From an uncultured Paracoccaceae bacterium (lineage in GTDB: Bacteria; Pseudomonadota; Alphaproteobacteria; Rhodobacterales; Rhodobacteraceae), in the NCBI GenBank assembly GCA_943787785.1, contig CALSNT010000008.1, positions 29,457 through 93,456 of the forward strand: a stretch of 64,000 nt of DNA, given 5' to 3'. Below, one piece after another: positions 58,587 through 64,000 of the stretch. The position numbers and the translations under genes were made by a program. Position 1 is the stretch's first letter; every line of letters starts with the position of its first letter. The notes under the pieces are model-generated. The model made no database searches. It had not been told where the DNA came from and saw only the letters and a list, made by a program, of their open reading frames with translations.

Positions 58587-59162
58587 ATGACCATCAACCC
58601 ACTGCCGACGTGCGTTCGACCAAGGCCAAGCCAGCCGTCGCAAACACCCGCTAACCGCGGCGCCTACAAGCTGCGCGAGACGCAGCAAAACCTTAATCGC
58701 ATGATCGCCACGCTGGACGCTGTCGGCGACTATCTGCGACGCCGTCCCCAGCACCGTGGGCCTATGGGCCTCGGCGGCTGTACCACCGACGACAAGGCCA
58801 TTTATTTGAAGCGCATCCCGACAACATTGGCGAAGATGTTTGGCTACGACGTTCTACCCGCCATCGCTACGCTCACCGGTGACGGGGTCCCACAGCACAA
58901 TGTTCGGCAGGCACTGGGCCAAATCCAGCGCAGGGTCGAATACCTACTCGACGAGTGCGACGTGCAGCACGCCAGCCTAAAGAAAGGTATCAAGGCCGAG
59001 TATGAAAACATGAAGGCGGGCTACTCAGAGCTATACGGCTTGCTGACTGACGCCCTAGACCTCGTGCGCGACGCGCAGGCTGTGCAGGAGTTCCACGAGC
59101 GGCGCGAAAAATACCGTCCCCAAAGTGGGCACGCCAAGGGCCTAGACGGCTTGTTTGTATGA
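58587..59162 (+). CDS. Protein of unknown function in the integrative module
   Basis: The 191-residue product starts MTINPLPTCVRPRPSQPSQT, with a Pro-rich N-terminus and long helical segments thereafter (KLRETQQNLNRMIATLDAVG, LKKGIKAEYENMKAGY). No enzyme motif or membrane segment is visible. It is downstream of the primase after a 269-base AT-rich gap and precedes the HGG protein. I do not recognise the family; its position suggests a role in the element. Confidence 0.7.
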   Translation: MTINPLPTCVRPRPSQPSQTPANRGAYKLRETQQNLNRMIATLDAVGDYLRRRPQHRGPMGLGGCTTDDKAIYLKRIPTTLAKMFGYDVLPAIATLTGDGVPQHNVRQALGQIQRRVEYLLDECDVQHASLKKGIKAEYENMKAGYSELYGLLTDALDLVRDAQAVQEFHERREKYRPQSGHAKGLDGLFV

Positions 59163-59228
59163 ATTCTCCGTGCGTCAGCGCGCAATTTTAGCCGCCTAGA
59201 TTCCTTTCCCCGGCAACATAGGATCACC

Positions 59229-59531
59229 ATGCCCCTCCCCGGCATCGTCTCAGGTAAAGCCGCTCGCTGCGCGGCGCAGTGTCGTGCGACCAAGGAGCGT
59301 TGTTGGAACCCAGCCGCGTTCGGCATGGCCACATGTCGTTATCACGGGGCTCGACGCCGCCAGACGGTCCGGACCGGCCCAGACCACCCCAAGTACAAAC
59401 ATGGGCAGGAAACCCTCGGCGCTAAGCGCCGGCGCAGCGACGGACTAGTGCGGCTGGCGGAGTACGAGGAACTTCTGGCGGGCGCCGGGAAACTAACCGG
59501 ACCGCGCACGCGCGGCCCGAAACCGGGGTAG
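59229..59531 (+). CDS. HGG-type small zinc-ribbon-like phage protein
   Basis: 100 residues. The Cys/His pattern CAAQCRATKERCWNPAAFGM followed by ATCRYHGARR resembles small phage proteins with a Cys-rich N-terminus and HGG-like motif, found near terminase genes. HPKYKHGQETLGAKRRR forms a basic tail. Function is unproven. The following 59532-59720 stretch, up to the IS630 end, shows no gene I can support. Confidence 0.6.
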   Translation: MPLPGIVSGKAARCAAQCRATKERCWNPAAFGMATCRYHGARRRQTVRTGPDHPKYKHGQETLGAKRRRSDGLVRLAEYEELLAGAGKLTGPRTRGPKPG

Positions 59532-59720
59532 AACCAGCAGCAGGCCGTGACCCCGGGAAACGAAACCAGCCGTTCGTATATAGCGCAGCGAAGGCTACAG
59601 AAGAGCCCATATTACCGATTGCTGCAAAGTACTCGAATGTCGGCTTCAGGATCTTCGGGCAATTCATCCACCATGCCGCAAAGATCAGGCCCGGTATCGC
59701 TTCCCTGTGGTTTCAAACTA

Positions 59721-60777
59721 GAGCGGGTTGCAGTTAATTGGCCTCATAGCCTGCTGCTTTGAAGAAGTTATAGCATTCCTCGTCTGAGAACAGGTCGCAA
59801 ACCCGGCCGACCGCTTGCCAGAGGTCTTCGTATGTTCGGGCCGCAGCCTTTCTGATGAGTGCCTTAAGTTTCGAGAACGCCATTTCAATTGGGTTCAGAT
59901 CGGGACTGTAGGGCGGCAAAAAAAGGAACCATGCGCCGATCTCGCGCAGGGTTCGGGCCGCACTGGGGTTTTTGTGGCTGGACAGGTTGTCGAGGATGAC
60001 GACATCGCCTGCACGTAATGTCGGGGCCAGTTGAGTCTCGACATAGCGATCAAACATTTCGCCGTTCATTGCTCCGTCGATCACCCAGGGTGCATCCAGC
60101 CGGTCATGACGGAGGGCACCGATAAAAGTTTGGGTGCGCCAGTGCCCGAACGGCGCATGGTCGACCAAACGCTGCCCGCGCGGTGCCCAGCCGGTCGTCT
60201 TGGCCATGTTGGTCTTGGCTGAGGTTTCGTCGATGAAGGCCAGCCTTTCCAGATGGTTGGCCATGAAGGGTTGACGTTTCGTGATCCAGATGCGGCGCAG
60301 GTCAGCAACATCCTTGCGCTTCTGCTCAAGCGCCTGCAGGTCTTTTTTTATGCGTCAATCCAAGGCCACGCAGAACCCGCCAGACGGTGCCGCGATGAAC
60401 GTCGATACCGTGGGTCTCGGCCAGTTCAGCAACCAACTCATCGAGCGTGATCTCGCCTTTGGCGGTGACGCGCGCATCTATCCAACCGGTCACCCCGGCC
60501 AGCTTTCCATGTCCGCCGCCATTGCCCTGAGGCCGCGGCAAAAGTGATCCCGTTTCGCACCGCAGTTTGATCAGGTCGTTCACGAATTTCGGTGACACCC
60601 GGAAATGCCGCGCCGCCTCGCGGTGTCCATGGCCCTCATCGACAAACGCGACAACACGCGTTCGCAGCTCTATTGGATGTGGCTTGCCCATCTGTAACCC
60701 CCATATCTGCCTCAAGGGCAAGGAATCACATCACAGCCAATCTGGGAATCCTGAATCTGAAAGGCAGAGACACGCTC
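59721..60777 (-). mobile_element. IS630-family insertion sequence
   Basis: Ends GAGCG (59721) and CGCTC (60777) are flanked on both sides by TA, the IS630 target duplication (59719-59720 and 60778-60779). It is about 1.06 kb with one transposase in two frames. It separates the integrative module from the sugar-catabolic genes. Confidence 0.9.
59734..60691 (-). CDS. IS630 transposase (two frames joined at a poly-A slip site)
   Basis: The first part (60691-60326), MGKPHPIELRTRVVAFVDEG, is the helix-turn-helix region. The second part has the DDE core: LAFIDETSAKTNMAKTTGW, VILDNLSSHKNP and FLPPYSPDLNPIEMAFSKLK. Between them lies A7 on the coding strand (60343-60349), the standard programmed-frameshift site of this family, so the break is probably functional. 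Confidence 0.9.
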
Positions 60778-60827
60778 TAATTCGCTGATACGGAAACGAA
60801 ATTTCTCTGCGCGACGGTCTGACCAGA

Positions 60828-61145
60828 TCAGTCCTGCATCCGCCAGACCATTGGCAGCAGGAATGGAAAATTCGTCGCCTCGTCGATTTCCACTTTCATA
60901 ATCGGCGCCATGAATTTGTCCCAGCGACGGTTGGCTTCGCCTTCGTTCATCCGCTTAATTGCAAGTTCCAGATCATCGGTTTCAAAATAGCCGATCAGCG
61001 TAAGACCATGGCGGAAAATTGAATAATTGCGAACACCAGCATCTTTCACTTCTGCGACGAGTTCAGGCCAGATCTCATCATGGCGTTTCGTGTATTCGTC
61101 CTCATATCCGGGGCGTAGTTCCAAAATCCAAGCATATTGTGACAT
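60828..61145 (-). CDS. L-rhamnose mutarotase family protein (copy 1)
   Basis: Interconverts sugar anomers. The 105-residue product starts MSQYAWILELRPGYEDEYTK and has the catalytic His22 in KRHDEIWPEL, plus FETDDLELAIKRM and RRWDKFMAPIM. It is the last gene of the minus-strand catabolic run, next to the IS630 end. Confidence 0.88.
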   Translation of the reverse strand: MSQYAWILELRPGYEDEYTKRHDEIWPELVAEVKDAGVRNYSIFRHGLTLIGYFETDDLELAIKRMNEGEANRRWDKFMAPIMKVEIDEATNFPFLLPMVWRMQD

Positions 61146-61189
61146 ATCGTGCTCCTTCGTTGCAAAAAATAATCTCAATTCGCCTAATC

Positions 61190-61521
61190 TCAAAACCGGA
61201 TGTTCTCACGGGTAAGTTGGTCAATTGATGCGCAACCCATCAGTCTCATGTCACGCTCAAGTTCCTCACGCATCAAACCCAAAGCCCTGCCAACACCGCG
61301 TTGTCCAGCGGCGGCCAACGGATATAAATATTAATGCCCAACTCCAACAGCTTTTGCACCTAACGATAGTGCCCTTAGAACATGGGTTCCACGCTGTATG
61401 CCGCTATCCACAATCACGTCGATTTTGTCTCCAACCGCGGCAACAATTTCTGCGAGCCACATAGGGAACGGGCAACATCCGGGTAGATCATGTGTTGATT
61501 CGTGTCCAAAGGTGCGGTCAT
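61190..61521 (-). pseudogene. Remnant of an FMN-dependent alpha-hydroxy-acid (L-lactate) dehydrogenase
   Basis: The N-terminus [20 protein letters not shown] sits behind AAAGGAACCACC and joins, out of frame, [20 protein letters not shown] and [19 protein letters not shown], the C-terminal barrel of LldD-type enzymes. A TAA then interrupts before YLYPLAAAGQRGVG and REELERDMRLMGCASIDQLT. About 250-300 residues are missing from the middle. It cannot encode an active enzyme. Confidence 0.8.
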
Positions 61522-61539
61522 GGTGGTTCCTTTCAAATA

Positions 61540-62388
61540 TCATTCTGGGTCGGCTATGACGTCCTGGCGTTGCCTGCCCAAGCCTTCGATACCCAGTTCA
61601 ACCACATCACCGGGGCGCAGGTATTGCTGCGGTTTTTGCCCCATTCCAACGCCGGGAGGAGTACCGGTGGAAATAACGTCGCCGGGGTGAAGGCTCATTA
61701 ACTGGCTGAGGTAGGACACCACATGCGCCACGCCGTAGACCATGGTTTTGGTCGACCCATTTTGCATGGTCTTGCCGTTCACCGTCAGCCACATTGGCAG
61801 GTTCTGCGGATCGGAAACTTCGTCCTTTGTGACCAGCCACGGACCGATCTGGCCGTAATTGTCACAGGATTTGCCCTTGGTCCAATTGCCCGCTCTTTCC
61901 AGTTGAAAGGCGCGTTCAGACACATCGTTGGTCACTGCATAACCTGCTACGTAATCCAGTGCATCTGCCTCAGACACGTATTTCGCGCGCTTGCCGATCA
62001 CGACGGCCAGTTCCACTTCCCAATCGGTTTTTTCCGAACCGCGCGGGATGATGATCGGGTCATTGGGGCCGCAGATTGCGCTTGTAGCTTTCATGAATAT
62101 CACCGGTTCCGGCGGCACATCCATACCGCTTTCTTCCGCGTGGTCTGCATAGTTCAGACCGATGCAGATGAATTTGCCGGTTCCAGCAACGCAGGTGCCC
62201 AGCCGGGTGTCAGCGCTGACCAAAGGTAGGCTGATTGAATCCGTCGAGCGGATGGCTTTCAACCCTTTATCCGACAGGGTTTCGCCAGCAATATCGTCAA
62301 CTATGCCGGACAGATCACGGATGTTGCCATCGGTGTCGATAATGCCAGGTTTTTCAGCGCCAGTTTCGCCAAATCTAAGAAGCTTCAC
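61540..62388 (-). CDS. FAH-family 2,4-diketo-3-deoxy-sugar-acid hydrolase
   Basis: Probably splits 2,4-diketo-3-deoxy-L-rhamnonate or -fuconate into pyruvate and L-lactate. GTG start after [24 protein letters not shown], 282 residues. It has the FAH core [44 protein letters not shown] (metal ligands) and [16 protein letters not shown] with [12 protein letters not shown]. An ATG 20 codons upstream is in repeat-like junction sequence. It is the only intact core enzyme of the local pathway. Confidence 0.88.
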   Translation of the reverse strand: MKLLRFGETGAEKPGIIDTDGNIRDLSGIVDDIAGETLSDKGLKAIRSTDSISLPLVSADTRLGTCVAGTGKFICIGLNYADHAEESGMDVPPEPVIFMKATSAICGPNDPIIIPRGSEKTDWEVELAVVIGKRAKYVSEADALDYVAGYAVTNDVSERAFQLERAGNWTKGKSCDNYGQIGPWLVTKDEVSDPQNLPMWLTVNGKTMQNGSTKTMVYGVAHVVSYLSQLMSLHPGDVISTGTPPGVGMGQKPQQYLRPGDVVELGIEGLGRQRQDVIADPE

Positions 62389-62497
62389 TTTGATTTCCTT
62401 TATGTATTGGCCCAACCGCGACGGCACGATGTGCGCCACCGGTAACAACTGCGTATTGGTTGTTGAATTTGTGTTGAGTGGTAATCTGTATTTGCAT
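62389..62497 (-). pseudogene. N-terminal stub of an SDR-family dehydrogenase
   Basis: MQIQITTQHKFNNQYAVVTG plus GA is the start of a short-chain dehydrogenase Rossmann fold. It breaks off before the rest of TGxxxGIG and runs into the leader of the FAH gene ([19 protein letters not shown]). Over 90 percent of the gene is gone. Confidence 0.55.
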
Positions 62498-62558
62498 GTT
62501 TAATTTCCCTTTGAAGTCGGCATAGGCACGTGCCTGAAGCCATAATCGTGGTTGACCA

Positions 62559-63461
62559 TTAGGCCCCTGTCGGAAGCGGTCCAAGCTGGGCGGCATACCG
62601 TGTGATACATTCGAGTCCGAAATCAGTAGGTTGAAGCCAGGGTTCTCGTGCAGACCCGATTTCGATCCCGAGGCGATAGGCGAGCAACGTCTTTCCATAC
62701 GTCAGAAACTGCGGGATGCCCTGCATTACGAATGTAAGGACCGGCAGCAATTCTGCATAAAGCTCATCCGCATATTCATAGTCGCCAGCGATAAAAGCAG
62801 CATGAATTGCCGCCGTTCGGTCAATCGTCTCGATTCCAGGGATCAGCCCTTGAGCTCCGGCCCGCAAATTATCCGTCAATTCGAGCCCGCAGCGACCATT
62901 GAAGACCATTGTCTTACCAGTGAGCGCTTTCGCGGACGGTTCAAGAGCCAACGCCGAGCATTCCAACTTTGCGATCGAAAAATTGGTGTGATCTTGCGCC
63001 AACGAAATAAGGTTGTTGTCATTGAGACCATAGCCAAGGAATTCGGGCGCGTTCTGAATGCCCACCGGACAATCGAGCGCATTTATAACTTCAGAGAAGA
63101 AACTAAGGAGTGCGGCTTCGCTGATCGTTTCAGACGGAGGTTGCAGGAGCAGCGCAGTAGCACCCAGATCAAGTGCTCGTCTAGCCGCTTTCAGCTGATT
63201 GTCGGGTGTTTCTCCACGGATAGTTACAATCATCGGAAGGTGGTTGTTCAGACGTTTTGCAATCGAAGTTATCACGGCCGCGCACTCATCTTCATCCAAT
63301 TTGGCTGCTTCTGTCCCGAGTCCCAAGACTGCAATGCCTTTCGCCCCAGCTGAGATGGCCGCGTCCACCTGCAGCGAGAACGGATCGAGCCGGAGTTTAC
63401 CGTCAGAGCCAAAAAAGGAGTAAAGCATTGGGTAAATACCGGGATGTAATAGATTTGCCAT
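62559..63461 (-). CDS. DapA-family aldolase/lyase
   Basis: TIM-barrel lyase that forms a Schiff base with a keto acid, probably an aldolase or dehydratase for deoxy-sugar acids in this context. The start MANLLHPGIYPMLYSFF gives 300 residues; an upstream ATG adds seven. It has IAVLGLGTEAAKL (GTTGE-like), MIVTIRGETPDNQL, and the likely Schiff-base Lys in FSIAKLECSA. The YNxP motif is replaced by IQNAPEF, so the usual Tyr is absent and the reaction is uncertain. Confidence 0.82.
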   Translation of the reverse strand: MANLLHPGIYPMLYSFFGSDGKLRLDPFSLQVDAAISAGAKGIAVLGLGTEAAKLDEDECAAVITSIAKRLNNHLPMIVTIRGETPDNQLKAARRALDLGATALLLQPPSETISEAALLSFFSEVINALDCPVGIQNAPEFLGYGLNDNNLISLAQDHTNFSIAKLECSALALEPSAKALTGKTMVFNGRCGLELTDNLRAGAQGLIPGIETIDRTAAIHAAFIAGDYEYADELYAELLPVLTFVMQGIPQFLTYGKTLLAYRLGIEIGSAREPWLQPTDFGLECITRYAAQLGPLPTGA

Positions 63462-63599
63462 TGAATTAGTCTTTCCTATCAACGATTCTGGCGAAATGTG
63501 CGCAGTGCTTTATCTGCGTTCCAGATTCTAATTTGCAGCTTTTTTGGCTATAAAGTAGATGCATGTGGCTTTGTTTTTGTCTGCGATAGGTCGTTCAAT

Positions 63600-63914
63600 T
63601 CAGGGCATGTGAAATACGCGCTCTAATGAACCTACAACTGGCGACTCGTCGTCGTTGGTCTCCATAATGTCAGCCATATGAGCCCACCATTTTTTAACAA
63701 TCTTTGCCTCGGCCAGCTTGTCCATTCCGTGATCTTCGGTTAACCGCAAAACTGCAAATAAGCGTCCTGTAGCTTCATCAACGAAAATGGAATAATCAGA
63801 TAAACCGGCAGAGCGCAGCCTTTCGACAAGTTCCGGCCAAATCGCATCATGCCGCTTCATGTATTCATCGCGAAACTTTGGATCTATCTGCATAGTAAAA
63901 GCGATTTGCTCCAT
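63600..63914 (-). CDS. L-rhamnose mutarotase family protein (copy 2)
   Basis: 104 residues, starting [20 protein letters not shown] with His22 in [10 protein letters not shown]. The start overlaps the stop of a gene that runs in from beyond the window (TGATG). Only moderately similar to copy 1, so probably a paralogue with a different sugar, not a fresh duplication. Confidence 0.88.
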   Translation of the reverse strand: MEQIAFTMQIDPKFRDEYMKRHDAIWPELVERLRSAGLSDYSIFVDEATGRLFAVLRLTEDHGMDKLAEAKIVKKWWAHMADIMETNDDESPVVGSLERVFHMP

Positions 63915-64000
63915 CACGCGCACGCCTCAACCATTGCAATCATTGAACAAGTCATATCCGGTACACCCGCTCTGCAGTCTCCCTTAGGAGAAGCGCCTGC
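63914..64000 (-). CDS. C-terminal end of an unidentified gene
   Basis: 28 codons are visible, ending [15 protein letters not shown]. The frame is open to the window edge and its stop overlaps the rhamnose-mutarotase start by one base, as expected for the upstream gene of the operon. The family cannot be told from this piece. Confidence 0.5.
   Translation of the reverse strand, partial: AGASPKGDCRAGVPDMTCSMIAMVEACA

Noticed and set aside
60326..60357. IS630 transposase frameshift as evidence of inactivation
   Set aside because: It lies at an A7 run, the usual programmed-frameshift site in this family.
62375..62698. A 107-codon minus-strand frame
   Set aside because: It reads antisense and junction sequence; only the short SDR start (MQIQITTQ to VTGGA) within it looks like protein.

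Overview
The window is a chromosomal segment of an alphaproteobacterium, most likely of the Roseobacter group (Rhodobacteraceae). The evidence is the high GC content, the gene order tuf-S10-spc-alpha, an L3 with a long Ala/Glu-rich tail, an ATP12 homologue, an Aap/Bzt-type amino-acid ABC transporter, and a luxR-luxI pair beside rarA. I assign the family from gene content and protein character, not from a database search.

Region 1 (1-22,100) is the ribosomal protein super-cluster: tuf (5' truncated by the window), rpsJ, rplC, rplD, rplW, rplB, rpsS, rplV, rpsC, rplP, rpmC, rpsQ, rplN, rplX, rplE, rpsN, rpsH, rplF, rplR, rpsE, rpmD, rplO, secY, adk, rpsM, rpsK, rpoA, rplQ. It is interrupted twice by foreign genes: a membrane diheme cytochrome between rplW and rplB, and a 4.4-kb block (ABM-like protein, GST, TPR protein, putative 2OG-Fe(II) oxygenase, secreted protein) between rplP and rpmC. 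Terminators follow rplW, rplP, rpmD and rplQ. The gaps carry two families of palindromic intergenic repeats. rpsN, rpsH, rplF, rpsE and rpoA all contain single-base indels. These genes are essential, so sequencing or assembly error is the likely cause.

Region 2 (22,100-46,050) is ordinary housekeeping sequence. It holds a LuxR/LuxI quorum-sensing pair; rarA, crcB, an RluC-type pseudouridine synthase, a HAD phosphatase and ATP12; the aapJQMP transporter; then on the minus strand sixA, an Fe-S protein, argB, engB, a MOSC protein, yidC, a GGDEF-EAL protein, ttcA, yidD, rnpA and rpmH. After that come a TVP38-type membrane protein, a mercuric-reductase-like flavoprotein and an orphan histidine kinase, ending at tRNA-Arg(ACG).

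Region 3 (46,050-60,780) is an accessory island that starts at the tRNA gene. It contains an IS21 element, two tandem 30-32-residue peptides that look like RiPP precursors, and a graveyard of fragments: a Toprim primase split by an IS3 element, a DUF3987 remnant, a serine peptidase missing its catalytic Ser, and a HAD/HsdR chimera. A compact int-alpA-primase-unknown-HGG module follows and resembles a phage satellite or cryptic integrative element. An IS630 element closes the island.

Region 4 (60,780-64,000, minus strand) is a decayed deoxysugar catabolic operon. It has two rhamnose-mutarotase-like genes, a DapA-family aldolase, an intact FAH-family hydrolase, and remnants of an SDR dehydrogenase and a lactate-oxidase-type flavoenzyme. 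Together these fit the non-phosphorylated L-rhamnose/L-fucose route to pyruvate and L-lactate, now broken.
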